From contig NZ_JAOZEW010000022.1 in the NCBI RefSeq assembly GCF_025847235.1, positions 1-64,000 on the forward strand: DNA of 64,000 nt. The letters run 5' to 3'. Source of the stretch: Flavobacterium shii (GTDB lineage: Bacteria > Bacteroidota > Bacteroidia > Flavobacteriales > Flavobacteriaceae). Position 1 is the first letter of the stretch. Each line of letters starts with the position of its first letter. This document shows positions 47,008 to 55,298 of this stretch, in pieces. A program made the position numbers and the translations under genes. The notes beneath the pieces were generated by a model that saw only the letters and a program-made list of their open reading frames with translations, had not been told where the DNA came from and did not search any database.

Positions 47008-47955
47008 ATGAAAATCGAAACTTACATCTCGCAGTTATTGTATCGTTATCAGTGTGTAACGGTTCCTGGGTTTGGAGCTTTTTTAACCGAAATTCAATCG
47101 GCACAACTTAATGAAAGTTCAAATTCATTTTTTCCACCGAAAAAAATGATCTCGTTTAATGCACTCATCAAAAACAATGATGGATTGCTTGCAAATCATA
47201 TTGCACAAACTGAGAAAACATCTTATAAATTTGCTGTTAGTGCATTACATTATGAGGTTTTGAGTTGGAAAAAAGAATTAGAAGATAATGGTTTTCTTTC
47301 CATAAAAAACATTGGCGAAATTAGAATGAACGCCGATAAAAACCTTGTGTTTACACCAAACGAGCAGAATAATTATTTAGCAACTTCATTTGGATTAAGT
47401 CCGTTTGTTTCTCCAATGGTAAAAAGAGAAATTTTCGAAAAACAAGTCGAAGCTTTTGAACTAGAAAATGCCAATGAAAACGAAGTAATTGAATTATCTG
47501 GATATAAAAATTCTTATTTAAAATATGCTGCAATTTTTATACTTGCATTAGGTGTGACTGGTAGTATTGGATATCCGATGTATCAAAATCAAATTGCGGC
47601 TAAAACTGTTCTAGTAGAAAGTGCTGTTCAAAAACAAGTACAAAACAAAATTCAGGAAGCTACTTTTTTTATCAAAAACCCAATGCCAGCGGTAACTCTT
47701 TCTGTAAAAGAAGATAAATTACCAATGCCTTATCACATTATGGCAGGCGCTTTTAGAAGTGAAAAAAATGCTCAAAAGGCTTATGACAAGTTAATAAAAG
47801 CTGGATACGAAGCCAAATTAATTCCTGCAAACAAACACGGTCTTTTCCCTGTTTTATATGGTAGTTATGCTACAATGCGTGAAGCAGAAAAAGCGCAAAA
47901 AGAAATACAGAAAACTATAAATCCTGATGCTTGGATTCTTATAGAAACGCTATAA
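47008..47955 (+). CDS. HU-CCDC81-type domain and SPOR domain protein
   Basis: A 315-residue protein with cytoplasmic HU/IHF-like domains (about residues 1-130, MKIETYISQLLYRYQCVTVPGFGAFLTE; second unit around GLLANHIAQTEKTSYKFA). One membrane helix follows (about 170-188, YLKYAAIFILALGVTGSIGY). A periplasmic SPOR domain (about 240-315, YHIMAGAFRSEKNAQKAYDKL, VLYGSYATMREAEKA) ends the protein. SPOR domains bind denuded peptidoglycan at division sites, while the N-terminal fold is related to DNA-binding HU, so the protein may join nucleoid and septal wall; this last step is inference. The start is fixed by the conserved N-terminus. A terminator follows at once. Confidence 0.87.
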   Translation: MKIETYISQLLYRYQCVTVPGFGAFLTEIQSAQLNESSNSFFPPKKMISFNALIKNNDGLLANHIAQTEKTSYKFAVSALHYEVLSWKKELEDNGFLSIKNIGEIRMNADKNLVFTPNEQNNYLATSFGLSPFVSPMVKREIFEKQVEAFELENANENEVIELSGYKNSYLKYAAIFILALGVTGSIGYPMYQNQIAAKTVLVESAVQKQVQNKIQEATFFIKNPMPAVTLSVKEDKLPMPYHIMAGAFRSEKNAQKAYDKLIKAGYEAKLIPANKHGLFPVLYGSYATMREAEKAQKEIQKTINPDAWILIETL

Positions 47956-47960
47956 AAACA

Positions 47961-47988
47961 AAAACCTATTCGAAAGAATAGGTTTTTT
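47961..47988 (+). terminator. terminator of the HU/SPOR gene
   Basis: AAAACCTATTC-GAAA-GAATAGGTTTT with 11-bp arms is followed by more T. It begins five bases after the stop codon. Confidence 0.85.
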
Positions 47989-48009
47989 ATGCTTAAAAAT
48001 TACTGCATC

Positions 48010-50277
48010 TTAATTCAAACTTGCTTTAAACATACGCAGTTCATCCCAAGAAAACTTTTCTCCGTGTTTCTCTTTCAATCCATTAAGAGATTCTTCCTGA
48101 TAAAATTTAAAAGCCTCTGTTAATGCTGCAATTTTCTCCGCAGGTAAAACATCAGTAACCGAAATAACTTTCGTCTGGATCAGCTTTACCAAATGAGATT
48201 CAATTGTTTGTGGTGTTAGTTTTCGGATGTTGGCAATCTCTTTAATAGAAATTTTTTCCTGCCATAATTCATACGTTTCCTCTACAGTAGATTTTTTAAT
48301 CGTTTTTTCTTTCGGCTTTTTGGCAGAATAACGTTCAACTGGCTCATCATCATCCAATAAATCTGCATTCTTACTTTTGAAATTATCTCGGATAATAGTC
48401 GTTTTCTTCGACTTATAACTTTTGATCTCTGGCGATGTTAATTTATCTTTGGATATGGTTTCTCCTGCAACAACAGTTTCTATCAGTAATCTAGCCTTCA
48501 TTAAGCGCAAAACAGCTTTTGTTTGTAACTCCTCAAGCCAGTTTAATTCATCATAAAAAGCTTTTGCTTTTTTAACGCGTTGGATTTCTTCAATTTTATA
48601 TAAAAGCTCATAAACCAATTCGTCCATAGGTTTCATAAAATATCCATAAGCTGCTTCTATTCGCTCCGAAACATGAATTAAATCAACCGTTTCATTATTA
48701 AAAATTCTATTTAGCTGAATGATGAACTTTTTAGCAGGATCTACCAGTGATTCTATTATCAAAGTCTGCTTTTTTGCCCACAGCGCATGCTTTCCTTTTT
48801 CAGAACTTTCAGATTTTTCGTTATAGCTGTATTGATGATTGCGCCATTCCTGTGCAAGATCTGCCCAATCAAAACTGTTAGCCAGATACTTATGTATAAA
48901 ATTCTTGGTTTCGAAGTGTAACGAATTTTTTAATAATTCTTCCGAAGCTTTGTTCAAAGCATAATCCATCACATCCTGATCGTTCGAAATACCATTCATT
49001 CGTAGCGGAGAAAGCAAAATAAGCCCATTTAAAGAACGCAAACGTGATAATGCAACATAAGCCTGTCCTGGAAGAAAAACTTGCGATACATCGAGCGCAG
49101 CTTTATCAAAAGTTAAACCTTGACTTTTATGAACCGTAATTGCCCAAGCGAGTTTGATCGGATATTGTACAAAAGTACCTAGAACCTCCTCCTCTATTTC
49201 CTGAGTCATTTCATCGACTTTGTATCGAATATTCTGCCATTCGTATTTTTCAACTTCAATGGTTTTATCTTCATCTGGAAAATGAACCATAATTTCCTGG
49301 CTTGATAGCGATTTTATCACGCCCATTTTACCGTTGAAATAATTTTTATCAAAAGACAAATCGTTTTTAACAAACATAACCTGAGCGCCAATTTTTAATT
49401 GAAGATTTGGGTCAAGTGGGTAAATTTTTTCAGGAAAATCACCTACAATATCAGGAAAATAATTATTCATTTTTCCTTTTAAGTCATTAATCGCCTGATT
49501 ATTAATTGCATCTGCCTTGGCATTATGCGTAGTAAGAGTTATATATCCCGGATTGTTTTTTAAATCAAAATCTGGTTGAACGTACTGGTTTAAACTCTGA
49601 ATATCTTGTGGAGTTATTTGATTGTTTCTCAGATTATTTAAAACCGAAATAAAAGCATCATCCGTCTGGCGGAAAATTTTCGATAATTCGATATACAACG
49701 GCGGATTTTGCTGAATTACATGTGAATGAAAAAAGAATTTCCCACGATAATACGTTCTTAAAGTTCTCCATTCTTCATCACGAATTACGGGTGGTAATTG
49801 CAATAAATCACCGATGAATAAAACCTGAACACCACCAAATGGGTTACTATTTTTACGAACAGTTTGCATCATAAAATCCATAGCATCAAGCAAATCGGCA
49901 CGAAGCATACTAACTTCATCTATAACCAACAACTCCATATTACGGATAACAGCACGCTTTACATTGTTCATTTTAAAATGCCTGCGCAAAGTTGCCTTCG
50001 TTTCAAACTTGGTAGTTTCCGAAAATTGAGGCGAAGAATTATCAGGAATAAAACCTGCAAATGGCAACTGAAACATCGAATGAATCGTAACACCACCGGC
50101 ATTAAGAGCAGCAATTCCTGTAGGCGCAACGACAACAGTATTTTTGTGCGTTGTTTCAATAATTTCACGCAATAATGTGGTTTTTCCAGTCCCCGCTTTT
50201 CCTGTGAGGAAAATCGAGCGTTGCGTTTGATTAATGAACTGTAGCGTATAGGAAGTGGCTTCGGAAATGTTTTGCAT
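48010..50277 (-). CDS. Pif1-type SF1B DNA helicase with C-terminal winged helix
   Basis: A 755-residue helicase of the Pif1/RecD-like group. Walker A is FLTGKAGTGKTTLLREII (about residues 20-37); the following NTVVVAPTGIAALNAGGVTIHSMF is the Pif1 signature region. Walker B is MELLVIDEVSMLRADLLDAMD, and the C-terminal helicase motifs include WAITVHKSQGLTFDKAALD and GQAYVALSRLRSLNGL. Beyond about residue 440 is an accessory region, and the last 90 residues (EETYELWQEKISIKEIANIRKLTPQTIESHLVKL) form a helix-turn-helix or RQC-like domain. Such enzymes unwind structured DNA such as G-quadruplexes or stalled forks in a 5' to 3' direction. It converges on the HU/SPOR gene and looks monocistronic. Confidence 0.9.
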   Translation of the reverse strand: MQNISEATSYTLQFINQTQRSIFLTGKAGTGKTTLLREIIETTHKNTVVVAPTGIAALNAGGVTIHSMFQLPFAGFIPDNSSPQFSETTKFETKATLRRHFKMNNVKRAVIRNMELLVIDEVSMLRADLLDAMDFMMQTVRKNSNPFGGVQVLFIGDLLQLPPVIRDEEWRTLRTYYRGKFFFHSHVIQQNPPLYIELSKIFRQTDDAFISVLNNLRNNQITPQDIQSLNQYVQPDFDLKNNPGYITLTTHNAKADAINNQAINDLKGKMNNYFPDIVGDFPEKIYPLDPNLQLKIGAQVMFVKNDLSFDKNYFNGKMGVIKSLSSQEIMVHFPDEDKTIEVEKYEWQNIRYKVDEMTQEIEEEVLGTFVQYPIKLAWAITVHKSQGLTFDKAALDVSQVFLPGQAYVALSRLRSLNGLILLSPLRMNGISNDQDVMDYALNKASEELLKNSLHFETKNFIHKYLANSFDWADLAQEWRNHQYSYNEKSESSEKGKHALWAKKQTLIIESLVDPAKKFIIQLNRIFNNETVDLIHVSERIEAAYGYFMKPMDELVYELLYKIEEIQRVKKAKAFYDELNWLEELQTKAVLRLMKARLLIETVVAGETISKDKLTSPEIKSYKSKKTTIIRDNFKSKNADLLDDDEPVERYSAKKPKEKTIKKSTVEETYELWQEKISIKEIANIRKLTPQTIESHLVKLIQTKVISVTDVLPAEKIAALTEAFKFYQEESLNGLKEKHGEKFSWDELRMFKASLN

Positions 50278-50384
50278 TAGGCTTATTTTAATAACTAAAA
50301 TATGGAAATTCTTTTTTAGAAAATCATTTTACAAAAGTAGAAGAACATATTGAAGTTAACCACCCTATTGAGGATAATTTATAA

Positions 50385-50414
50385 TAAAAAAAGCCTATAT
50401 CTGGAGATATAGGC
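50385..50414 (-). terminator. terminator of the Skp-like gene
   Basis: AGCCTATATC-TGGA-GATATAGGCT is a perfect 10-bp stem (50391-50414). On the minus strand it is followed by a run of T (the A-run at 50385-50390). It lies 24 bases beyond the stop codon. Confidence 0.85.
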
Positions 50415-50438
50415 TTTAAAAATAGTAGTTAGTTTGTA

Positions 50439-51026
50439 TTATTTTTTTGCAGCTGTAGTATCTTTTGCTTTAGCATCAGATTTAGTATCTAATTTCGTAC
50501 CAGCTTTATAATTGTCGTTTAATGCTTTAACGATATCTTTAGTGATATCATATTTCTCCTCAGCATATAAAATCGAAGCAGCATCACCTGTTCCGTAAAT
50601 GTAAGAGTACCCTTTTTCTTTACCGTAGTTCTTGATGAATTTTTTAACACCAGTAACCAAAGTATCCATTTCGGCACCACTTTCTTGTTGCAATTGTTGA
50701 GCAAGCGCTTGTTGAGCATACCCTAATTGTTGCTCTCTTTTTTGCAATTCAGCACCTCTTTGTTGTGCCCATGCTTGACCATTGGCTTGAGCCTGACTTT
50801 GGAAATTAGCAGCATCTTGTTTGAAACGAGTAATCTCGGCTTGAAGCTGTCTCCCTTTTTCTTCTGCTTGTGCTTTGTATTTAGCTTCAAGATCTTTTGC
50901 TTCAGTGTACTCTTTCATTAAAACTGAAGTGTCAACGTAAGCTGTTTTTACTTCCTTAACTTCTGCTGTTTTATTACAAGCAACAACTGAAATTGAAAGT
51001 GCGATAATTACTAATGCTTTTTTCAT
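50439..51026 (-). CDS. OmpH/Skp-family periplasmic chaperone-like lipoprotein
   Basis: About 195 residues. The frame opens at 51140, but ATG ending at 51026 starts a clear signal peptide (MKKALVIIALSISVVAC) with a lipobox, so this is a probable lipoprotein with Cys17 as lipid site. The mature part (TAYVDTSVLMKEYTEAKDLEAKY, then a long heptad-rich coil with many Gln and Ala, then KKFIKNYGKEKGYSYIYGTGDAASILYAEEKYDITKDIVKALN) matches the OmpH/Skp family, whose members hold unfolded outer-membrane proteins in the periplasm. The Lys/Ala/Asp-rich tail is extra. A lipid-anchored Skp is a variant; a structural rather than chaperone role is also possible. Confidence 0.83.
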   Translation of the reverse strand: MKKALVIIALSISVVACNKTAEVKEVKTAYVDTSVLMKEYTEAKDLEAKYKAQAEEKGRQLQAEITRFKQDAANFQSQAQANGQAWAQQRGAELQKREQQLGYAQQALAQQLQQESGAEMDTLVTGVKKFIKNYGKEKGYSYIYGTGDAASILYAEEKYDITKDIVKALNDNYKAGTKLDTKSDAKAKDTTAAKK

Positions 51027-51208
51027 TTTGTTAATTTCTATTTTTTTTAAGTATGAAAGACAAAAATATAAAAAAATCAATAGCACCGACATAAAGTTTA
51101 AAAAATGCACGATTTTTATAGTATCAATTTTTGTTATCAAACCCAGATTATTTATAATTTACTGCTATTAATATTGGATTTACCAGCCTTTATTTAAGAC
51201 GTTTTCTC

Positions 51209-51229
51209 AAAAAAGGCATACAAATGCCT
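51209..51229 (-). terminator. terminator of the methyltransferase gene
   Basis: AGGCAT-ACAA-ATGCCT (51214-51229) is a 6-bp stem with a T-run following on the minus strand. It lies about 45 bases beyond the methyltransferase stop codon. Confidence 0.65.
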
Positions 51230-51272
51230 ATTTACCACCAAAAACATGCTTTAAAGTGGCTAAAAATACGTT

Positions 51273-52121
51273 TTACTTGTTTTTTAAGACGTAAATGTGC
51301 GATGAATATTCCAAAGTACGTTTTGCTTTCCAATTTGATTTTAAACCAACAAAAAATGCTGATACGTAATTCATTTTTCCGGTTTTGTATTTTTCCGAAA
51401 GTAAGCTCACATAAAAAGAATCAAATTTCATTGGAAGAATTTTTTCAAGACGCATATCTACTTTTCCAAAAAGAGACTGAATCGCTTTTTTTGAGAAATG
51501 CCAAAAATGAATTGGCACATCATAAGCCGCCCAAAATTCCTTATAATGATTTGCATCAAAAGATTTAAAATTTGGAACTGCTACAATTAACGTTCCAGTT
51601 GGTTTTAATAATCGCTTTAATTCCTGAATTTGAAATTCTAAATTTGGTACATGTTCCAAAACATGCCACATCGTAATTACGTCAAAAGAATTATTTTCTA
51701 AGTTCGAAATTTTTTCAACAAAAGAAATCCCCTTTTTTATAGCAATAGATTTTGCTCTGTCGCTCGGTTCTACTCCAACAGTCTCCCAACCATTTTCTTT
51801 AGCTGTTAATAAAAAATCTCCGGTTCCGGCACCAATGTCTAAAATTCTTCCTTTTTGCGGATTTTGAGAATTGATCAAATCCAATTTATTTTTTAAAGCA
51901 ATATTTTTCACAATGTGATATGCTTTTTCAAATAACGAACGTTTGTTATCTGTGTGCGAAATATAATCTTCACTTTCGTAATATTTCCCCAAATTATTTT
52001 CGTTTGGTTGTGGAGATGTGATTAACATGTCCAAAGTTTCATCATGATACAATTCAAAAGTTTCTTTAGAAACCGAATGATCTTTTACAGTAAGAAAGTG
52101 TTTTTTGTTTAAAACGTCCAT
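51273..52121 (-). CDS. class I SAM-dependent methyltransferase
   Basis: A 282-residue methyltransferase with a Rossmann core. Motif I is RILDIGAGTGDFLLTA (about residues 92-107), the acidic end of strand 2 is GVEPS, motif IV is VITMWHVLEHVPN, and motif VI is LKPTGTLIVAVPNF. It resembles Methyltransf_23 proteins that act on small molecules, lipids or sugars, but the substrate cannot be read from the sequence. The first 70 residues precede the core and may cap the active site (YHDETLDMLITSPQPNENNLGKYYESEDYISH). It appears to be a single-gene unit with its own terminator. Confidence 0.87.
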   Translation of the reverse strand: MDVLNKKHFLTVKDHSVSKETFELYHDETLDMLITSPQPNENNLGKYYESEDYISHTDNKRSLFEKAYHIVKNIALKNKLDLINSQNPQKGRILDIGAGTGDFLLTAKENGWETVGVEPSDRAKSIAIKKGISFVEKISNLENNSFDVITMWHVLEHVPNLEFQIQELKRLLKPTGTLIVAVPNFKSFDANHYKEFWAAYDVPIHFWHFSKKAIQSLFGKVDMRLEKILPMKFDSFYVSLLSEKYKTGKMNYVSAFFVGLKSNWKAKRTLEYSSHIYVLKNK

Positions 52122-52221
52122 TTTTTAATTATAGGTATTTTTGGTTTATTTTTATAGTAAACCCTAAAAACGAAATTTATCATTTTTAGGGTTTATTGTA
52201 CTTAAATATTTTATTTTCTAT

Positions 52222-52686
52222 TTAATGCTTCCAATTAATTTTGACTGCTGATATTTTTTCGTTTTCCATTCTTGTTTCATTACAAACTGTAAAGCCATTT
52301 TTCACATAAAACAACAACGGCGATTTATACGGTTCATTATCCTGTTTTAAATCATTGTTATGATCTACAACCCACCCATTCAAATTAGTGTTGTTTTTTT
52401 TTAATTCTTCAATCAATAATGAACCTTTACCTGTTCCCTGAATTTGATTGTCTACAATTATTGCAAACCAATCTTCATCATCTCTAAAAAAAGTAAACGC
52501 CCATCCTTTAATTTTATTTCTACCATCAATTAACAAATGATGTTTTAAATTAGATAAACCGTTTAAATACAAGTCAAAATCTTTAATTGTATTATATTTT
52601 AGTTTCTCTGGGTATTCATTGTTCCAAAGTTGCAATAAGGAATTATTTTGTTCTAATGATAAAACTTCTACCTGAACTATCGTCAT
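52222..52686 (-). CDS. GNAT-family acetyltransferase
   Basis: A 154-residue protein with a GNAT-like fold. The acetyl-CoA binding part reads WFAIIVDNQIQGTGKGSLLIEELK (about residues 73-96), where Q-G-T-G-K-G-S matches the Q/R-x-x-G-x-G/A loop. The C-terminal strand LLFYVKNGFTVCNETRME is the usual last element. The N-terminal region (LLQLWNNEYPEKLKYNTIKDF) is in place of the common motif C. No substrate can be named. It lies upstream of the methyltransferase gene by 100 bases and downstream of the gene-free region that carries three parS-like sites. Confidence 0.75.
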   Translation of the reverse strand: MTIVQVEVLSLEQNNSLLQLWNNEYPEKLKYNTIKDFDLYLNGLSNLKHHLLIDGRNKIKGWAFTFFRDDEDWFAIIVDNQIQGTGKGSLLIEELKKNNTNLNGWVVDHNNDLKQDNEPYKSPLLFYVKNGFTVCNETRMENEKISAVKINWKH

Positions 52687-52739
52687 ATTCTAAAATTTAA
52701 AAATTCAATTTCCTCAACAAAATCATGCATTCGCAAAGT

Positions 52740-52755
52740 AGTTTCACGTGGAACA
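52740..52755. promoter_or_regulatory. parS-like site 1 (hybrid arms)
   Basis: AGTTTCACGTGGAACA: the left arm matches the classical parS TGTTTCACGTGAAACA except at the first base, and the right arm carries the GGAAC variant. The core CACGTG is intact. Confidence 0.6.
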
Positions 52756-52851
52756 TAGTGATTATAGATTTCAGTCTCCAAGTTCCAGAATAGATTTTAG
52801 ATTTCCTTGAGATCAAAAAAATCATTCTATAAAACAACGATCAAACAAACT

Positions 52852-52867
52852 GATTTCACGTGGAACA
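52852..52867. promoter_or_regulatory. parS-like site 2 (hybrid arms)
   Basis: GATTTCACGTGGAACA: same right arm as site 1, with A in place of G at the second position. It lies 112 bases from site 1. Confidence 0.55.
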
Positions 52868-52961
52868 TAAATATTTTAAATTTCGTTCTCGAATCATTGC
52901 GATACATTTTGGAATAAATTCAAAACCAGAAATTCTCAGCAAAATCAAGTATTCCCAAAGT

Positions 52962-52977
52962 AGTTTCACGTGGAACA
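52962..52977. promoter_or_regulatory. parS-like site 3 (hybrid arms)
   Basis: AGTTTCACGTGGAACA, identical to site 1, 110 bases from site 2. Spacings of 112 and 110 bases are nearly equal. It shares upstream bases CAAAGT with site 1. Confidence 0.6.
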
Positions 52978-53137
52978 TTCTTCAGTTTCGGTTTTTAGTT
53001 TACATTCTCAGTTTAGAGCAACAGAACAAATTTCTTTAAAATATTTAAATACTACAAACATTTCCAACCCAAACCGAAGCTTTGGCACTAAAAACTAAAA
53101 AAATAATCCAAACGTGTGAAATAACAAAACCATAAAA

Positions 53138-53161
53138 AGACGCACTACTGTGCGTCTCTAC
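53138..53161. repeat. second copy of the 24-bp hairpin repeat
   Basis: Identical over 24 bases to 439-462: AGACGCAC-TACT-GTGCGTCT followed by CTAC. Here no T-run follows, so it does not look like a working terminator of mnmG on either strand. Confidence 0.8.
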
Positions 53162-53279
53162 TTATAATACGAACTAATTGAAAATAATCAAATTTTCACA
53201 AAACAGCTTAATGTCTAATATTTCAAATTCCAGCATACTGAGACTAAAAACTGAATACTGGTATCGAATACTAAGAAAC

Positions 53280-55151
53280 TTACCTTCCCATGTAAATCAA
53301 TAATACCGAAATATCACTTGGAGAAACTCCGCTTATTCTTGAAGCTTGGGAAATTGTCACAGGACGAATTTTACCAAGTTTTTGCTTTGCTTCAATCGAC
53401 ATTGATTTAATTTTATTATAATCAAAATTTTCAGGGATTTTCACTTCTTCAAGTCTTGTTAACTTATCCGCGTTATTTCTTTCTTTTTCAATATAACCAG
53501 AATACTTAACTTGAATTTCGGCTTGTTCGAGGATTTCCTGATCTACATCATTCCCTGCAATATATTCTTTTACTTTATCAAATTTCATAATATCCTCCAA
53601 ATCGATTTGAGGACGAGAGAAAACTTTAAACATTTTATCTCCTTGAGAAATTAGAGCTGTTCCCTTAGATTCCAAAATCGGATTCGCTTCTACAACAGAA
53701 ACACTCGTTTCTTTGAAAAAAGCAACCATTTTTTCAGATTCATTCAATTTATGCTCCATTCTACGCAAACGTTTCTCCGAAGCTAAACCAATTTCGTAAG
53801 ACATTGGCGTTAATCTGAAATCGGCATTGTCTTGACGCAACAATGTTCTATACTCTGCACGAGAAGTAAACATACGATAAGGTTCTTCTGTTCCCTTCGT
53901 AATTAGGTCATCTATTAAAACACCAATATACGCTTCATCACGTTTTAAAATTAATGGTGCTTTTTCGTGTACTTTCAAATGTGCATTTATTCCAGCCATC
54001 AAACCTTGAGAAGCTGCTTCTTCATATCCTGTCGTTCCGTTTATTTGTCCCGCAAAATATAAACCCTCGACTAATTTAGTTTCAAGCGTATGCTTTAGCT
54101 GCGTTGGCGGAAAGTAGTCATATTCGATAGCGTAACCTGGGCGGAAAAATTTCACCTTTTCAAAACCAACAACTGAACGCAAAGCTTTAAACTGAATATC
54201 CTCTGGTAAAGAAGTAGAAAATCCATTTACATAAACCTCACAAGTATTCCACCCTTCTGGCTCCACAAATAACTGATGACGTTCTTTATCAGCAAAACGA
54301 TTAATTTTATCTTCTATCGAAGGACAATATCTAGGGCCGATACTTTTTATTCTTCCGTTAAACATTGGAGAACGATCAAAACCAGATCTCAAAATATCAT
54401 GAACATCCAAGGACGTATAAGTCATGTGACACGATCTTTGATGAACCAGCGGTGAAGTGACATCCGAGTATGAAAACTTATCAGGCTTAGCATCTCCTTT
54501 TTCTTCGTTCATTTTAGAATAATCCAAAGAACGCCCATCCACTCGTGGAGGCGTTCCAGTTTTCATTCTTCCAGATTCAAAACCTGCCTGAACCAAATCC
54601 TCTGTAATTCCGTATGCAGCACTTTCGCCAGCTCTACCTCCACCAAATTGTTTATCTCCGATATGAATCAAACCGTTCAAGAAAGTTCCGTTTGTCAAAA
54701 CAACCGATTTGGAACGAATTTCAATTCCAAGTGAAGTTCTAACTCCTTTTATCTTTCCGTTTTCAATTATCAATCCTTTGACCATTTCTTGGTAAAAATC
54801 AAGATTTGGAGTTCCCTCCAACATCATTCGCCATTCTTCGGCAAAACGCATTCGATCACTTTGAACCCTTGGCGACCACATTGCTGGGCCTTTGGATTTG
54901 TTCAACATCTTAAATTGAATTGCCGTGCGGTCGGAAACGATTCCTGAATATCCACCAAGCGCATCAATCTCACGTACAATTTGCCCTTTGGCAATTCCTC
55001 CCATTGCAGGGTTGCAAGACATCTGAGCAATGTTTTGCAAACTCATTGTTACAAGCAAAGTCTTCGATCCAAGATTTGCGGCTGCTGCCGCAGCCTCTGA
55101 ACCAGCATGACCTGCGCCAACTACAATAACATCGTATTCTTCTAAAAACAT
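53280..55151 (-). CDS. mnmG: tRNA uridine-5-carboxymethylaminomethyl modification enzyme MnmG (GidA)
   Basis: A 623-residue FAD enzyme that, with MnmE, installs cmnm5 groups on wobble uridine 34 of certain tRNAs. The FAD-binding start is VIVVGAGHAGSEAAAAAANLG (residues 9-29). Further landmarks are MSCNPAMGGIAKGQIVREIDALGG, GTFLNGLIHIG, RMKTGTPPRVDGRS, YCPSIEDKINRF, GLYFAGQINGTTGYEEAASQGLMAGINA and the C-terminal GKIRPVTISQASRISGVSPSDISVLLIYMGR. It is full length. In many bacteria gidA lies near the origin and parAB; here it is bracketed by three parS-like sites on each side. mnmE is not in the window. Confidence 0.98.
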   Translation of the reverse strand: MFLEEYDVIVVGAGHAGSEAAAAAANLGSKTLLVTMSLQNIAQMSCNPAMGGIAKGQIVREIDALGGYSGIVSDRTAIQFKMLNKSKGPAMWSPRVQSDRMRFAEEWRMMLEGTPNLDFYQEMVKGLIIENGKIKGVRTSLGIEIRSKSVVLTNGTFLNGLIHIGDKQFGGGRAGESAAYGITEDLVQAGFESGRMKTGTPPRVDGRSLDYSKMNEEKGDAKPDKFSYSDVTSPLVHQRSCHMTYTSLDVHDILRSGFDRSPMFNGRIKSIGPRYCPSIEDKINRFADKERHQLFVEPEGWNTCEVYVNGFSTSLPEDIQFKALRSVVGFEKVKFFRPGYAIEYDYFPPTQLKHTLETKLVEGLYFAGQINGTTGYEEAASQGLMAGINAHLKVHEKAPLILKRDEAYIGVLIDDLITKGTEEPYRMFTSRAEYRTLLRQDNADFRLTPMSYEIGLASEKRLRRMEHKLNESEKMVAFFKETSVSVVEANPILESKGTALISQGDKMFKVFSRPQIDLEDIMKFDKVKEYIAGNDVDQEILEQAEIQVKYSGYIEKERNNADKLTRLEEVKIPENFDYNKIKSMSIEAKQKLGKIRPVTISQASRISGVSPSDISVLLIYMGR

Positions 55152-55218
55152 TTTGATATAGATTTTTTCTTAATGCTTCACATTCGAAACAACTCAGAAA
55201 CAAATTAAAATAATTTCA

Positions 55219-55234
55219 TGTTCCACGTGGAACA
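55219..55234. promoter_or_regulatory. parS-like site 4 (symmetric)
   Basis: TGTTCCACGTGGAACA is a perfect 16-bp palindrome, differing from the classical parS TGTTTCACGTGAAACA only at the symmetric T/A to C/G pair. It lies 67 bases upstream of the mnmG start. Confidence 0.65.
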
Positions 55235-55255
55235 CATAAAGTAAAACTTAAAACT

Positions 55256-55275
55256 CATGTTCCACGTGGAACATG
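55256..55275. promoter_or_regulatory. parS-like site 5 (symmetric, extended palindrome)
   Basis: The same 16-mer (55258-55273) with CA and TG added outside, making a perfect 20-bp palindrome. It is 39 bases from site 4, between mnmG and ybeY. Confidence 0.65.
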
Positions 55276-55298
55276 TTGTTTGAGATGTTGGGATTTAA

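Larger units (their letters stand above)
52687..53279. other. gene-free region downstream of mnmG with three parS-like sites
   Basis: Nearly 600 bases without a coding frame, AT-rich. It holds three GTTTCACGTGGAAC-like sites (52740, 52852, 52962), the 24-bp hairpin copy at 53138 and the phrase ACTGAGACTAAAAACT at 53237. Direct copies of CAAAGTAGTTTCACGTGGAAC surround the first and third sites, suggesting local duplication. No tRNA or obvious small RNA. Confidence 0.7.

Noticed and set aside
51224..51568. A 114-residue plus-strand frame over the methyltransferase 3' end
   Set aside because: It overlaps the minus-strand methyltransferase motifs and its terminator and has no recognisable protein features.
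53138..53161. Terminator function for the second copy of the 24-bp hairpin
   Set aside because: No T-run follows on either strand, and it lies more than 110 bases beyond the mnmG stop codon.
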